Positions 1-9,918 are shown, counted from the first letter of the stretch. The stretch: 64,000 nucleotides of DNA from Hyphomicrobiales bacterium (GCA_021775415.1 JAJFHV010000013.1:460692-524691), one strand, 5' to 3'. The notes: generated by a model not told the origin, from the letters alone. Program-made: numbers and translations.

Positions 1-398
1 TTGCCACGCCGCTGCGCGCTCGGTTCATCAGCCGGGGTGTCAGCAAACCGGTCCGGATAGTAGGTGAGTTGAAACGCGTTCTGAATCGAGTTGGAGAAAT
101 AGACAAGCGTCTGCAAATAGAGCCCTCGCGCTGGATCATCGACAGCAGGTGCCAACTTCGCCTCCGGATGGCGGTCACACAAGAACACCGTAATCGCGGC
201 GCACTCATACATGCCATTGTCGCCCCACTGGAGAACCGGCACCCATCCGTTGGGATTGATTGCCTGTTGCTCGGGCGGGCGGGGCTTATCCATGTCGAGC
301 GTCGTCTGGATTAGTTCGTAAGGCGCGCCAATCTCCTCCAGCATTACCCGGGTACCCATAGATGCGCTCTTCAGCGCGTAGAAAAGTTTGTAAGTCAC
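1..398 (-). CDS. Glutathione S-transferase family protein (3' end outside the window)
   Basis: The first 132 codons of a GST-like protein are present; the C-terminal helical domain lies beyond position 1. The N-terminal part reads as a thioredoxin-fold GST domain: a YKLFYALKS opening, NPNGWVPVL (the cis-proline turn before beta-3) and ECAAITVFLCDRHPEAKL, the usual glutathione gamma-glutamyl-binding (E-S/A) region followed by the domain linker. I chose the GTG at 398 because GGAGGA lies 4 bases upstream; an in-frame ATG at 410 has no such site. The likely role is cytosolic glutathione conjugation or peroxide/xenobiotic handling; the substrate cannot be read from the sequence. It diverges from the aminotransferase at 645. 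Confidence 0.85.
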   Translation of the reverse strand, partial: MTYKLFYALKSASMGTRVMLEEIGAPYELIQTTLDMDKPRPPEQQAINPNGWVPVLQWGDNGMYECAAITVFLCDRHPEAKLAPAVDDPARGLYLQTLVYFSNSIQNAFQLTYYPDRFADTPADEPSAQRRG

Positions 399-644
399 CA
401 AATCCTCCATCAACCGGAAGTATTGCCATATCTTGCTGTAATCTCTCAGTAAGTCCACACCCCGGTATGTGGTCTGAGCTCGATTTCATTGCTCCAGGCG
501 GCCTTTCGATGTCCGCTTTTGAGGACAATTTGGAATATTGGCAGAAGGCCAAGCTTACAAGCGCCTGCTCGTGTCGCAACAATCTGGTGGCAAAGTTCAA
601 TATTTACGATATGAGAACTGCAAAAAAGTTTTGAGGAGATAATC

Positions 645-1772
645 ATGCCCGGTCTTTTGCCCGACGTCGATCCTGACGGTCTTATAGAATTTTCAGTGGT
701 CTTCACCGACCGCTCGCTCAACCACATGTCGCAAACCTTCCAAAAGGTCATGAACGACATCTCCGCAACTTTGAAAAAAGTTTACAATGCCGAGGCCGCC
801 GCTGTGATACCTGGCGGCGGAACCTACGCGATGGAAGCGGTTGCCCGCCAGTTCGCAACCGACAAGAAGTGCCTTGTCATTCGTAATGGCTGGTTCAGTT
901 TCCGCTGGTCGCAGATCATGGACGCCGGCAAGATTGCGGAAAGTACAACGGTTCTCAAAGCCCGCCGGACACTGGATAATCACCAGGCACCCTTTACACC
1001 GGCCCCGATTGAAGAAGTCGTTGCGGCAATCAACGCGGAAAAGCCGGATATGGTGTTTGCCCCGCATGTGGAAACTGCTTCGGGCATGATCCTGCCCGAT
1101 GATTACCTCAAGGCAGTTGGCGATGCGGTTCGTGCAAATGGCGGATTGTTCGTGCTTGATTGTATTGCTTCCGGCACAGTCTGGGTCGACATGAAAGCTG
1201 CCGGTGTTGATGTGTTAATCAGCGCACCACAAAAAGGCTGGTCTGCTTCTCCCTGCGCCGGTCTGGTCATGTTGGGTGAGCGGGCGATAGAGAAGATCGC
1301 AACGACTGTCAGCAGCTCCTATGCATGCGATCTCAAAAAGTGGCTCGAAATCATGCAGGCCTACGAAAACGGTGGCCATGCCTATCACGCCACGATGCCA
1401 ACCGATGCATTGACGAAATTCCGCGATGTCATGGCGGAGACCGAAGCCTATGGCTTTGACAAGGTTCGTGCAGAACAATTGGAGCTCGGCGAAAAAGTCC
1501 GCGCTTTGCTTGAAGAGCATGGCTTCAAAAGCGTCGCTGCTGATGGCTTCAAGGCACCGGGCGTCGTGGTCAGCTACACGGATGATGCGGATATTCACAA
1601 TGGCAAGAAGTTTGCAGCCAATGGTCTCCAAATTGCAGCTGGCGTACCGTTACAATGTGATGAACCGGAAGATTACAAAAGCTTCCGGATTGGTCTGTTT
1701 GGGCTCGACAAACTTCATAATGTTGATCGCACTGTGGCTAAATTGCGTGAAGCACTAGAGGCTGGCAGCTAA
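645..1772 (+). CDS. Class V aminotransferase, alanine–glyoxylate/serine type
   Basis: A 375-residue PLP-dependent fold-type I aminotransferase. AVIPGGGTYAME near residues 53-64 is the phosphate-binding glycine turn, FVLDCIASG near 169-177 holds the Asp that contacts the pyridine nitrogen, and SAPQKGWSASP places the Schiff-base lysine at about K197. Relatives use alanine, serine or phosphonate substrates with glyoxylate or pyruvate as acceptor. The exact pair cannot be decided here. GAGGAG 6 bases before the ATG supports the start. It stands alone, divergent from the GST gene and convergent with recR only 9 bases away, so the two must share a short terminator region. Confidence 0.85.
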   Translation: MPGLLPDVDPDGLIEFSVVFTDRSLNHMSQTFQKVMNDISATLKKVYNAEAAAVIPGGGTYAMEAVARQFATDKKCLVIRNGWFSFRWSQIMDAGKIAESTTVLKARRTLDNHQAPFTPAPIEEVVAAINAEKPDMVFAPHVETASGMILPDDYLKAVGDAVRANGGLFVLDCIASGTVWVDMKAAGVDVLISAPQKGWSASPCAGLVMLGERAIEKIATTVSSSYACDLKKWLEIMQAYENGGHAYHATMPTDALTKFRDVMAETEAYGFDKVRAEQLELGEKVRALLEEHGFKSVAADGFKAPGVVVSYTDDADIHNGKKFAANGLQIAAGVPLQCDEPEDYKSFRIGLFGLDKLHNVDRTVAKLREALEAGS

Positions 1773-1781
1773 CAGCAGATT

Positions 1782-2399
1782 TCAAAAATCACTGCGGCTC
1801 TTGATGGCCGCAGTGAGCGTACCCTCATCCAGATAGTCAAGTTCACCCCCCACCGGAACACCATGGGCAAGGCGTGTAACTTTCACATCAAGGCCTTCCA
1901 GTCGATCCGTAATATAATGCGCGGTGGTTTGCCCTTCGACCGTTGCGTTGACGGCCAGGATAAGCTCGGCCTTTCCTCCAACGCTTTTCAGCCGAGATGC
2001 CCGGTCAATCAGTTTGTCGATGCTGAGGTCTTCCGGCCCAACGCCATCCAGCGGTGACAGGGTGCCACCCAGCACATGATAAAGCGAGTTTACCGCATTG
2101 GCGCGCTCAAGCGCCCAGAGATCAGCGACATCTTCCACGACCACTATGGTTCCGGTATCCCGTCGCGGATCGGTACAGATGGTGCAAGGGTTGGCCGTAT
2201 CCACATTTCCGCATTTCACACATTCGCTCACTTTGTCAGCGGCCTCAGCGGCAGCGCGCGCAAGTGGCAATAACAGCTGGTCTTTCTTCTTGATAAGATG
2301 TAATGCGGCACGCCGGGCTGAGCGCGGGCCAAGACCCGGCAGCTTTGCCAACAGCTGGATCAGTGTATCAATTTCCGGGCCGGTTACTCGATTGGCCAT
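1782..2399 (-). CDS. recR: Recombination mediator protein RecR
   Basis: RecR of about 205 residues, cytosolic, acting with RecO (and RecF) to load RecA at gaps. The sequence shows the helix-hairpin-helix segment [16 protein letters not shown], the C4 zinc finger CVKCGN…CTIC, then a Toprim domain ([15 protein letters not shown] and [15 protein letters not shown]). I start at the ATG giving MANRVTGPE, the usual family N-terminus; an upstream in-frame ATG at 2423 would add eight unconserved residues. It is the last gene of the dnaX–ybaB–recR operon, a very common order in Proteobacteria. Its stop codon lies inside a terminator hairpin. Confidence 0.96.
   Translation of the reverse strand: MANRVTGPEIDTLIQLLAKLPGLGPRSARRAALHLIKKKDQLLLPLARAAAEAADKVSECVKCGNVDTANPCTICTDPRRDTGTIVVVEDVADLWALERANAVNSLYHVLGGTLSPLDGVGPEDLSIDKLIDRASRLKSVGGKAELILAVNATVEGQTTAHYITDRLEGLDVKVTRLAHGVPVGGELDYLDEGTLTAAIKSRSDF
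1783..1815 (-). terminator. Intrinsic terminator overlapping the 3' end of recR
   Basis: A perfect 9-bp stem (CACTGCGGC at 1790-1798 with GCCGCAGTG at 1807-1815, 8-base loop) is followed on the minus strand by ATTTTTG. The last recR codons form the second stem arm and the stop codon lies in the T-run. The same stem could also halt plus-strand transcription of the aminotransferase. Confidence 0.75.
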
Positions 2400-2477
2400 G
2401 ATTGCAAGGCTCCCTGCGCCCAAGGACGCGAATCATCTTTCGACCATATTACAGTGAGTGGCGGCTAAGTGGCAGGT

Positions 2478-2804
2478 TCAACCGAAGGGCAATTTCATGC
2501 CCGGCGGCAGCGGAAGACCCGCCGTCAGTTCCTGGGTTTTCTTTGTATTCAGGTCTTCAACCTTGGCTTTTGCATCATTGTGTGCGGCAAGCACCAAATC
2601 CTCGATAATATCGCCCTCATCTTCCTTGATCAGGCTGGGATCGATTGACAGCGCGGTCATGTGTCCCTTGCCATTCAAGGTAACCTTCACCAGCCCACCA
2701 CCCGATGTGCCGTCGGCTTCCATATCGGCAAGCTCTGCCTGCATGGTCTCCATCTTGGATTGCATTTCCTTGGCCTGCTTCATCAGATCCATAATGTCTT
2801 TCAT
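2478..2804 (-). CDS. ybaB: YbaB/EbfC family nucleoid-associated protein
   Basis: A 108-residue small, dimeric DNA-binding protein. The pattern is typical: an N-terminal amphipathic helix with [18 protein letters not shown], then [20 protein letters not shown], and a proline-rich tail ([13 protein letters not shown]). The family binds DNA with little sequence preference and is nearly always found between dnaX and recR, as here. I start at MKDIMDLM; nine extra in-frame residues upstream (from 2831) are not family-like. It shares the dnaX transcript and leaves about 80 bases to recR. Confidence 0.95.
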   Translation of the reverse strand: MKDIMDLMKQAKEMQSKMETMQAELADMEADGTSGGGLVKVTLNGKGHMTALSIDPSLIKEDEGDIIEDLVLAAHNDAKAKVEDLNTKKTQELTAGLPLPPGMKLPFG

Positions 2805-2842
2805 GTCACTGCTCCTGCCGTTTGACCCCAATCGAAATGGGG

Positions 2843-4660
2843 TTACTCAACCTTGTCGTCAAGGTCATCATCAATTTCGGGATCCGGCGGCAAAACCGCC
2901 GTTTCATCCTTGCGAATGCGGATATCGACAATTCTGGAGCCTGGAAAGCGCTCTAGAATGGCCTCAACCGCAGGGTCTGAACGGGCTGTTTCAATCCGCG
3001 CCTCAGTCTCCTGCTTTTCCGCTTCATAAAGCGTTGGCCTACCTTCTTCCTTGCTCAGTGAGAGCATCCAGCGCTTGCCCGTCCAGGTTTCAATACGCTT
3101 GGCAAGATTAGGCAGGAAGTCTCTTGGAGGGTTTTCAACAAGGTTCATTTCCATCCGCCCATCGGCGAAGGAAACCACCCGGATATGACGCGCGATCAGC
3201 GTTTTGATTTGTAGGTCACGTTTGTCTTCCACAAGGAAAATCAATTCCTCAAAGCTGTTGAGCGTTCGTGTATTTGCTGGTGGCACCTGCTCATTTGGCC
3301 GGGTGTCAATCGCCAGCTCTGTTGACTGCATTGCCAAAACCGGACCGCCGGACTGGGCGGGTGCTTCTGTCTGTACAGTCGATTGACCGCTTGTGGCGGG
3401 GCCAGCTTCGTCCGCAGGTGATGCAGGGGTGGGGGACCCATTCGGTGTCGCAGCAATTTGTGTGGAAGGACTGGCCTCCCTCACCTGACGGGCAAGCTCA
3501 TCCGGCGTTGGCAGGCTGGAAGCATGGGTCAACCGTACCAACACCATTTCGGCCGCAGATAACGCCCGCTCCGAACTGCTGACCTCGTTGATGCCTTTTA
3601 TCAGTATTTGCCAGGCCCGGCCCAGCACCCGCACGGACAGTTTTTCTGAAAACTCCAGCCCACGGGTTTTTTCTGCTTCAGACAACGCCGCATCACTGGC
3701 GCTGTCAGGCACGTATTTAAGGCGGGTAACCAGATGGATGAAATCCGCAAGGTCACTCAACACGACAAGCGGTTCGGCACCAATTTCATATTGCGCCTTG
3801 AGTTCACCAAGTGCAGCAGCGATGTCTCCCTTCATCACATGCTCAAACAGATCGATAATCCGGGCACGATCCGACAGGCCGAGCATTGTTCGCATCGTCT
3901 CAGCGGTGATTCCGACTTTACCATCAGCAGTGCCGTGGGCAATTGCCTGATCCAACATGGATTGCGCATCGCGCACGGATCCCTCCGCCGCCCGTGCAAT
4001 GATCGCCAGCGCATCGCGTTCGGCTGAAACATTTTCCTTGTCGCAAATTTCAGAGAGGTTTTGGACCAATTCGCCCACCTCGACCCGGCGCAAATCGAAA
4101 CGCTGACATCTGGAAAGCACTGTCACAGGCACTTTACGAATTTCAGTCGTCGCAAAGATGAATTTCAAATGTTCCGGCGGCTCTTCAAGTGTTTTCAAAA
4201 GCCCGTTGAAGGCACTTTTGGAAAGCATGTGCACTTCATCGATGATGTAGACCTTGTAGCGGGCAGTTGCAGGACGATATTGGGCTGAATCGATCAGATC
4301 CCGCATCGCATCAATACCGGTATGGGAGGCAGCATCCATCTCGATCACATCCATGTGCCGACCTTCCATGATGGCCCGACAGTGATCACCTTCCTCCTTC
4401 AGTTCTATTGACGGCGCGTCGACATCACCATTTTTGAAATTAAGCGCGCGGGCAAGAATTCGGGCAGTAGTGGTCTTGCCGACACCGCGAACACCGGTCA
4501 GCATATAGGCCTGCGCAATACGGCCGGTCTTGAACGCATTGGTAAGGGTTTGGACCATTGGCTGCTGGCCGATCAGATCATCAAAAACCTGTGGCCGGTA
4601 TTTTCGAGCCAACACCCGATAGGGCTTACTGGATGGAGTATCTTTGCCGTTGTCACTCAT
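2843..4660 (-). CDS. dnaX: DNA polymerase III subunits gamma/tau
   Basis: Clamp-loader ATPase of 605 residues. [18 protein letters not shown] opens the AAA+ domain, [18 protein letters not shown] is Walker [12 protein letters not shown] is Walker B and [12 protein letters not shown] holds the SRC trans-acting arginine finger. A low-complexity Pro/Ala/Ser linker follows, then a tau-like C-terminal domain that binds polymerase. In the small zinc module between Walker A and B only one cysteine (GDHCRAI) is visible where many bacteria have four. I start at MSDNGKDTP, although an ATG at 4696 is possible. SRP RNA lies just upstream in the same direction, as in many alphaproteobacteria. Confidence 0.95.
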   Translation of the reverse strand: MSDNGKDTPSSKPYRVLARKYRPQVFDDLIGQQPMVQTLTNAFKTGRIAQAYMLTGVRGVGKTTTARILARALNFKNGDVDAPSIELKEEGDHCRAIMEGRHMDVIEMDAASHTGIDAMRDLIDSAQYRPATARYKVYIIDEVHMLSKSAFNGLLKTLEEPPEHLKFIFATTEIRKVPVTVLSRCQRFDLRRVEVGELVQNLSEICDKENVSAERDALAIIARAAEGSVRDAQSMLDQAIAHGTADGKVGITAETMRTMLGLSDRARIIDLFEHVMKGDIAAALGELKAQYEIGAEPLVVLSDLADFIHLVTRLKYVPDSASDAALSEAEKTRGLEFSEKLSVRVLGRAWQILIKGINEVSSSERALSAAEMVLVRLTHASSLPTPDELARQVREASPSTQIAATPNGSPTPASPADEAGPATSGQSTVQTEAPAQSGGPVLAMQSTELAIDTRPNEQVPPANTRTLNSFEELIFLVEDKRDLQIKTLIARHIRVVSFADGRMEMNLVENPPRDFLPNLAKRIETWTGKRWMLSLSKEEGRPTLYEAEKQETEARIETARSDPAVEAILERFPGSRIVDIRIRKDETAVLPPDPEIDDDLDDKVE

Positions 4661-4769
4661 GGCCAAGACTATAGAACGATTGTTCGTCGAGGTCATAGGG
4701 GCAATAGCCTCAATCAGCCATTTATCCAAAAGCAGGCGCTAATTTATGAGTGAAAAGTGGAAGACCGGT

Positions 4770-4868
4770 ATAGGTAACCCGAGTAAAACTCGTTGGGGCT
4801 GCTTCCTTCCGGATCTGACCCGGTTGGCGAGGTGCTCGTCCACCACCGACCTTCCGAGGGAACATATC
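4770..4868 (-). ncRNA. ffs: Signal recognition particle RNA, small bacterial (4.5S-like) type
   Basis: On the minus strand the stretch contains the hallmark CGGGTCAGATCCGGAAGGA followed by AGCAGCCCCAAC, i.e. the conserved apical hairpin with the GGAA-type loop and the AGCAG asymmetric loop that Ffh binds. Flanking GGTGGTGGACGAGCACC and CGAGTTTTACTCGGG form the distal helix. The ends are estimated to within about ten bases. Its position directly upstream of dnaX matches alphaproteobacterial practice. Confidence 0.92.
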
Positions 4869-4869
4869 G

Positions 4870-5171
4870 GCTTTCGAGGTGAAAAAAGCAAGGAATTGAT
4901 TCAACTACCGGGCAAAATCTTGAGCGCGGACAGGCGTTTGAACATGGCACAAAACAGTCATTGAAAGCCGAAGCCAGTGCGTCCGCTTTCGGGGGAAGAG
5001 CGGTCCAAATCAGCAACCCACAGTTTTCCTCGCAACCCGAACACAGCCTTACCTTTTCCAGGTTGCCATTGGAAACTCGATCTCGAAACCGATGCTCTTT
5101 AGAGAAACTAGGTGGTTTTCTGATGCTACTTTGAAAAGAGTGAGTAAACGATCAGGTTTGCCCATGTACAG
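4870..5171. other. Intergenic stretch upstream of ffs, no gene seen
   Basis: About 300 bases without a convincing reading frame. Around 4981-5005 there is a short imperfect hairpin (GTCCGCTTTCGGGGG…AGCGGTCC) related to the dispersed intergenic elements noted at 24.0, 24.9 and 63.7 kb. The ffs promoter should lie in the left part; I could not pin its boxes. Confidence 0.5.
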
Positions 5172-7592
5172 TTATCCACGCGGGATCAGGTTCTGCGGAT
5201 CATATAAACTGGTGCCGCAAACCGCTGCCGATATTTTCTCAGCCAGCAAATGGCATTCAAGCTTTGTGCCTTCTTTCGCAAATTCAGGCAGGATATATGC
5301 CATTGCAATATTCTGGTTTGTCCGATGGCCCCAACCGGCGGAGGTGATCGTGCCCACCACCTCGTTTCCCCGGAAAACCGGCTCTCCCGGCTGGGCCGGT
5401 GCGGTATCGCAATCAAGCGTCAGAAGTACCCGGTGTTTCTTGAGACCTGCTTGTATCTGTGTCTGCAACCCCTTCTTGCCGACAAATTGTTTCTCCACAT
5501 CCACAAAGAAGTCCAACCCTGCCTCAATAGGGTTAAACTCGGTAATGAAATCCGATTTCCAGTGTCCATATCCCTTCTCAAGCCGCATCGATTCAATCGC
5601 ATAACCACCAAAGGGAGTGATGCCAATTGGCTCACCTGCCTTCATCAGGATTTCGTAGGCCTGCTCAAGTTGCGGGTTGGGAATGTGCAGTTCATAGGCA
5701 AGTTCACCGGAATAACTCACCGACATGACAACTGCCTCGATGTCGCCCATGATGACGCTGCGCACCGACATCCATGGAAATTCCTCCCTTGAACACTCTA
5801 TGGCGGGACACACTGTTTGCAGCAGTTCTCTGGACTTCGGACCGGCGATCACCAGCGTTGTATAGGCGTTGGTGAGACTTTTGATCTGGATATCAGAATT
5901 GGTCGGAAGATGATCCGTCAACCAGTCCATGTCGTGCAATTCTGCGGCGGCAGCGGATCCCCACCAGATCTTTTCGTCATCAACAAGTGCCAGCGTTGCT
6001 TCGCCTAGTACATTGCCCTGTTCAGTCAAAAAATAGCAAAGGCCAACTTTGCCGGAATTCTTCGGTACTCGGGAACACATCAGACTGTCCAGCCAGTCGC
6101 GCGCATCGGCTCCCCTTATCTCGTATCGGTTAAAGCCTGATATCTCGGCAACACCAACACTGGTTCTGACAGCCTCAACTTCGCGTCCAACAACCTCATG
6201 CCAGTTGGTGAAATGATAGGAATGCTCTTCGTGAAAATCCGGGGTTGGTTTGAAAAACGAGGCCCGCTCCCAGCCATTGACGGTGCCGAATTCAGCGCCC
6301 TGCGCTTTCAATACCAGATATAGAGGCGTGGCTCTGGCAGGACGTCCTGCGGGACGATGTTCGTGGGGCATGTGCCAGCGAAATTCATGCTGGTAGTCTT
6401 CAATTGCCTTTAGGGCCGTGTATTTTTGGGTCGCGTAATCACCCAGACGACGCGGGTCCAGCTGCCAGGTGTCCCATTGCGCTTCGCCATGGACCATCAT
6501 CTGGGCGAGCATTTTACCGTAACCACCTCCTTCGCCAATGCCGACACGAAGGCCGTTCATCGACCACAGATTACGCTTGCCTGGATGATGGCCAACCAGC
6601 GGTCCGGCATCGGCTGTGTAGGTGATCGGCCCATTGATGATTGATTTAATCCCGACCTCCTGAAGGCAGGGAAGTCGCTCGAAAATTGCACCGAGTTTAG
6701 GTAGGCAACGGTCCAGATCATCCGGGCAAAGTGCATTGACGAAATCCGGATCGACCCCGTCGAGCCCGAATGTCTTGCACTCATGTTCGTAAACGCCAAC
6801 CAGCAAACCATCCTTTTCCTGACGCATGTAGAATGTGTCGCGCGGACAGCGCACCATCGCAACGCGGTTCTCGCGGTCAATCAACTCCTCAACCGGCTCA
6901 GTGACAAAGTACATGTGTTCCATCGACACCACCGGATATTCAATGCCGAGCATCGCGCCGATTTCATTTACCCGGTAGCCGCCAGCATTGATGACGTGCT
7001 CACAAGCGATGTCGCCCTGCTTGGTGTGAACTATCCATTCGTGGTTGGGTTGCTGGGTCAGTCCTGTTACCGGATTGAACCGATAAATCTCGGCACCGGC
7101 ATTGCGTGAACGTCGCGCCAGTGCCTGACAAAGCTGGGCTGGATCAATGTCACCATCAACCGGATCCCAAAGCGCTGCGATCACATCATCAGTGTCAAGC
7201 AGTGGATTGCGTTCAACAGCCTCCTCCGGTGAGATGATCTCCAGGCTAACGCCCATCCCCTTTGCAACCGAGATGATGTGTTGGCATGCATCCAGTTGCT
7301 CCTGATCGGTGATTAGTCGCAATCCACCCACCGCATGATGATAGTTTATCGGATAATCCGGATCTTCCGACAGTTCCTTGTACAGCGCTATGGTTTCGCT
7401 TCGCAGACCGAGCAAGAGTTGATTAAACGCCAGGTTTGGGCATTGCGCAGCCGAATGCCAGGTGGTGCCGGATGTGAGCTCATGCGCCTCCACCAGTACG
7501 ACATCTGTCCACCCCTCGCGGGTCAAGTGGTAGAGTGCGGAACAACCTCCAATCCCACCGCCAACCACGACAACTTTCGCGCGTTCCTTCAT
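5172..7592 (-). CDS. Dimethylglycine/sarcosine dehydrogenase-like flavoprotein with GcvT domain
   Basis: An 806-residue two-part enzyme. Residues 1-400 form a DAO-type FAD domain: VVVVGGGIGGCSALYHL is the dinucleotide motif and TSGTTWHSAAQ places His46 where dimethylglycine and sarcosine dehydrogenases attach FAD covalently. The C-terminal half is a GcvT-like tetrahydrofolate-binding aminomethyltransferase domain (ISGFNRYEIRGADARDWLD, GELAYELHIP, GFDFF-like EAGLDFFVDVEKQFVGKKGL). The family oxidatively demethylates N-methylated amino acids and passes the one-carbon unit to folate. Which substrate is used cannot be told from sequence. A LysR gene lies upstream on the same strand. The BCCT and Rieske/M24 genes elsewhere in the window would fit a shared methylated-amine diet. 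Confidence 0.88.
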   Translation of the reverse strand: MKERAKVVVVGGGIGGCSALYHLTREGWTDVVLVEAHELTSGTTWHSAAQCPNLAFNQLLLGLRSETIALYKELSEDPDYPINYHHAVGGLRLITDQEQLDACQHIISVAKGMGVSLEIISPEEAVERNPLLDTDDVIAALWDPVDGDIDPAQLCQALARRSRNAGAEIYRFNPVTGLTQQPNHEWIVHTKQGDIACEHVINAGGYRVNEIGAMLGIEYPVVSMEHMYFVTEPVEELIDRENRVAMVRCPRDTFYMRQEKDGLLVGVYEHECKTFGLDGVDPDFVNALCPDDLDRCLPKLGAIFERLPCLQEVGIKSIINGPITYTADAGPLVGHHPGKRNLWSMNGLRVGIGEGGGYGKMLAQMMVHGEAQWDTWQLDPRRLGDYATQKYTALKAIEDYQHEFRWHMPHEHRPAGRPARATPLYLVLKAQGAEFGTVNGWERASFFKPTPDFHEEHSYHFTNWHEVVGREVEAVRTSVGVAEISGFNRYEIRGADARDWLDSLMCSRVPKNSGKVGLCYFLTEQGNVLGEATLALVDDEKIWWGSAAAAELHDMDWLTDHLPTNSDIQIKSLTNAYTTLVIAGPKSRELLQTVCPAIECSREEFPWMSVRSVIMGDIEAVVMSVSYSGELAYELHIPNPQLEQAYEILMKAGEPIGITPFGGYAIESMRLEKGYGHWKSDFITEFNPIEAGLDFFVDVEKQFVGKKGLQTQIQAGLKKHRVLLTLDCDTAPAQPGEPVFRGNEVVGTITSAGWGHRTNQNIAMAYILPEFAKEGTKLECHLLAEKISAAVCGTSLYDPQNLIPRG

Positions 7593-7705
7593 CTGTGAAT
7601 ATGCCCTTTGCCTGTTGTCGGATAGTCATTCGAACACAGTCACAGGAAAACCAGGGAGAGAGAATATCCATTTGCGACACAATTGCTGCCTGCAAGTTTC
7701 CGCGT

Positions 7706-8605
7706 TCAATTCAGGTGAGTATCTGCGCGGAGTTGGGCTACCATAAAATCAACAAACGCCCGGACTTTGGCCGAAACCATTCGGCCCTCCTGATGCACGA
7801 CGTGGATCGGAAGAGGTGCTAACTCAAACTCGCCAAGTACCCGCTGCAAGCGCCCATCTGAAAGGTAAGGCGCGATCTGATAAGACAGAAGCCGCGAGAG
7901 CCCCCACCCGCCAACAGCCAATGCAATTACCGCATCATTGGTGTTCATTCGAACCTTCGGCCCTGTTCGAACCGAGAGCGGTCTACCGTTTTCCTGAAAC
8001 ATCGAATTGGGGGAATTTGTAATGGCGAACGACTGAATCAAACGATGGTTCACGAGGTCGTCAGGATGCTGCGGTACCCCATATTTTTCAAGGTATGCAG
8101 GAGAAGCAAACATCATTTGGCGAACAGTTCCACAACGCGTTGCGATCAGGGAAGAATCCGGCAATTCACCAATTCGGATGGCCACATCCAGCCCTTCATC
8201 CATCAGATTGACAACCCGGTCAACAAACAGGGTACGGGCAGTTAGTTGCGGATGAATATCAAGAAAATCCCCTAATATCGGGGTAACATACATTCGTCCA
8301 AACAATACCGGTGCAGTGATGTGCAATTCACCCCGCGGGGCCGCATGAGATCCAACGGCGGCTTCCTCGGCTTCGGCAAGCTCTTGTAATATGCGCCGGC
8401 CATCCTCCAGAAACCGGCGCCCGCTTTCTGTCAACCGGACCGACCGGGTGGTGCGAACCAGCAAACGCGTCCCGAGTTGATCTTCAAGCATTGAGATTGC
8501 CCGGGTCACAGCGGGCGATGACATGTTCAATTTGCGGGCAGCGGCCGCGAAACCCTGATGGTCAGCGACCTCTATGAAAACTTCAATCGAGCGAAACTTG
8601 TCCAT
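7706..8605 (-). CDS. LysR-type transcriptional regulator
   Basis: A 299-residue regulator: winged helix-turn-helix at residues 1-62 (FAAAARKLNMSSPAVTRAISMLE, then LGTRLLVRTTRSVRLTESG) and a periplasmic-binding-like effector domain from about 90. The RTTRSVRLTESGRRF form is typical of the large DmlR/AaeR-like subgroup. It points toward the flavoprotein gene at 5172 (same strand, 113-base gap) and away from the DUF1348 gene at 8723. A perfect palindrome sits 6 bases upstream of its start. Its target may be either neighbour; the effector is unknown. Confidence 0.9.
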   Translation of the reverse strand: MDKFRSIEVFIEVADHQGFAAAARKLNMSSPAVTRAISMLEDQLGTRLLVRTTRSVRLTESGRRFLEDGRRILQELAEAEEAAVGSHAAPRGELHITAPVLFGRMYVTPILGDFLDIHPQLTARTLFVDRVVNLMDEGLDVAIRIGELPDSSLIATRCGTVRQMMFASPAYLEKYGVPQHPDDLVNHRLIQSFAITNSPNSMFQENGRPLSVRTGPKVRMNTNDAVIALAVGGWGLSRLLSYQIAPYLSDGRLQRVLGEFELAPLPIHVVHQEGRMVSAKVRAFVDFMVAQLRADTHLN

Positions 8606-8610
8606 TCTAT

Positions 8611-8629
8611 TATTCCATATATCGGAATA
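8611..8629. promoter_or_regulatory. Probable LysR operator in the divergent 8606-8722 region
   Basis: TATTCC-N7-GGAATA is a perfect interrupted palindrome that also gives a T-N11-A core, the usual LysR half-site geometry. It lies immediately upstream of the regulator's start and about 95 bases from the divergent gene, so autoregulation and control of the 8723 operon are both possible. Confidence 0.6.
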
Positions 8630-8722
8630 GTTTATTCAATAATAAGCATATTACGATGTTACATGAAATAACATACCTTCAATCCATTAAATGAAACGAC
8701 GCTCCGCCAGACAGGAAACACC

Positions 8723-9187
8723 ATGACCCGTCCACCGCTTCCACCGTTTACCGAAGAGACTGCCCACCAAAAAGTTCGTGCAGCGGAAGATGGCTGGAAT
8801 TCACGCGATCCTGCCAAGGTGGCATTGGCCTACACACCAGATAGCAAATGGCGGAACCGCTCGCAGTTTGTGAAGGGCCGTGACGAAATTGAAGCGTTTC
8901 TTGCCGCCAAATGGCAGCGCGAAAATGAGTACCGTCTGATCAAGGAATTGTGGGCATTCACGGACAATCGCATCGCCGTCCGCTTTGCTTATGAATGGCA
9001 CGACAAAAGCGGCAACTGGTTTCGTTCCTATGGCAATGAAAACTGGGAATTTGCTGCTGATGGACTGATGCAACTCCGCATCGCCAGCATCAATGACCTT
9101 GCGATCACTGAAGCGGAAAGAAAGTTCCATTGGCCGCAAGGGCGCAGACCGGATGACCATTCGGGTCTCAGCGATCTGGGTCTCTAA
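8723..9187 (+). CDS. DUF1348 / NTF2-like (SnoaL-fold) protein
   Basis: A 154-residue protein matching the DUF1348 family by its run of conserved features: [47 protein letters not shown] and [12 protein letters not shown], ending in IKWPQG-like [15 protein letters not shown]. These are small single-domain alpha+beta barrel (NTF2-like) proteins of undefined reaction, often beside LysR or TetR genes. It leads a short plus-strand set with the PNPOx-like gene 37 bases downstream and is divergent from the LysR gene. Confidence 0.85.
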   Translation: MTRPPLPPFTEETAHQKVRAAEDGWNSRDPAKVALAYTPDSKWRNRSQFVKGRDEIEAFLAAKWQRENEYRLIKELWAFTDNRIAVRFAYEWHDKSGNWFRSYGNENWEFAADGLMQLRIASINDLAITEAERKFHWPQGRRPDDHSGLSDLGL

Positions 9188-9224
9188 GAGAGCACATGTT
9201 CATTTCAAACAATGGGGAAAATCC

Positions 9225-9854
9225 ATGGCACGCGCATTTGCAGAGTTAAGCTTCACACCCTCGGTTCTTGCCATGCAGGAGCTTCAGGGATCAGCCGAAT
9301 CCTATGCCAAGTTTCTAGAGCCTGAAGCTGAACGCGGGGACCGCATTGGGCCTGCAGAGGCGGAATTCATTTCCCGAATGGACGGGTTTTATCAGGCAAC
9401 GGTATCAGAAACCGGATGGCCGTATGTGCAGTTTCGGGGAGGCCCAAAAGGCTTTCTCAAAATACTGGACGACAAGACCATTGCTTACGCTGATTTTCGG
9501 GGAAACCGTCAGTATGTCAGCACTGGCAATTTGGCCGACAACGACAGGATTTCAATAATCTTTATGGATTACCCCAACCGGCGCAGGCTCAAATTATTGG
9601 GCCGGGTGAAGCTTGTCGACAAACAAGAAGACAGTGAACTCCTGTCAGGTTTGCAACCTGAGGGCTATCGCGCCCTGCCGGAACGCTCGGTGGTTATCAC
9701 CGTTGAAGCGCTTGACTGGAACTGCCCACAACACATTCCCCAACGCATGACCCTGGAAGAGCTCGAACAGCAACTTGCACCCCTGCGTGAAGAATTGGCT
9801 CGCCTCAGGGCTGAAAACGAAGAGCTTAAGAATACGCCTAGGTTGAAAAACTGA
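9225..9854 (+). CDS. Pyridoxamine 5'-phosphate oxidase-like flavin-binding protein
   Basis: A 209-residue split-barrel flavoprotein. [77 protein letters not shown] and the C-terminal [10 protein letters not shown] are family marks; a coiled-coil tail ([26 protein letters not shown]) follows. Members bind FMN or F420-like cofactors and reduce small oxidised compounds, but no true PNP oxidase role is implied. I start at the ATG giving [10 protein letters not shown], because the longer open frame overlaps the upstream gene and is not family-like. It is probably co-transcribed with the DUF1348 gene. Confidence 0.85.
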   Translation: MARAFAELSFTPSVLAMQELQGSAESYAKFLEPEAERGDRIGPAEAEFISRMDGFYQATVSETGWPYVQFRGGPKGFLKILDDKTIAYADFRGNRQYVSTGNLADNDRISIIFMDYPNRRRLKLLGRVKLVDKQEDSELLSGLQPEGYRALPERSVVITVEALDWNCPQHIPQRMTLEELEQQLAPLREELARLRAENEELKNTPRLKN

Positions 9855-9918
9855 TCTGCGTAAAATCCAGAGGCGGCAAAAGCTGCCTCACCAACCGCCC
9901 TCGAAAGGAGGACACAAA

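Noticed and set aside
4981..5005. Possible terminator GTCCGCT…AGCGGTCC upstream of ffs
   Set aside because: There is no T-run and the stem is imperfect; it is better explained as a degenerate copy of the intergenic element.
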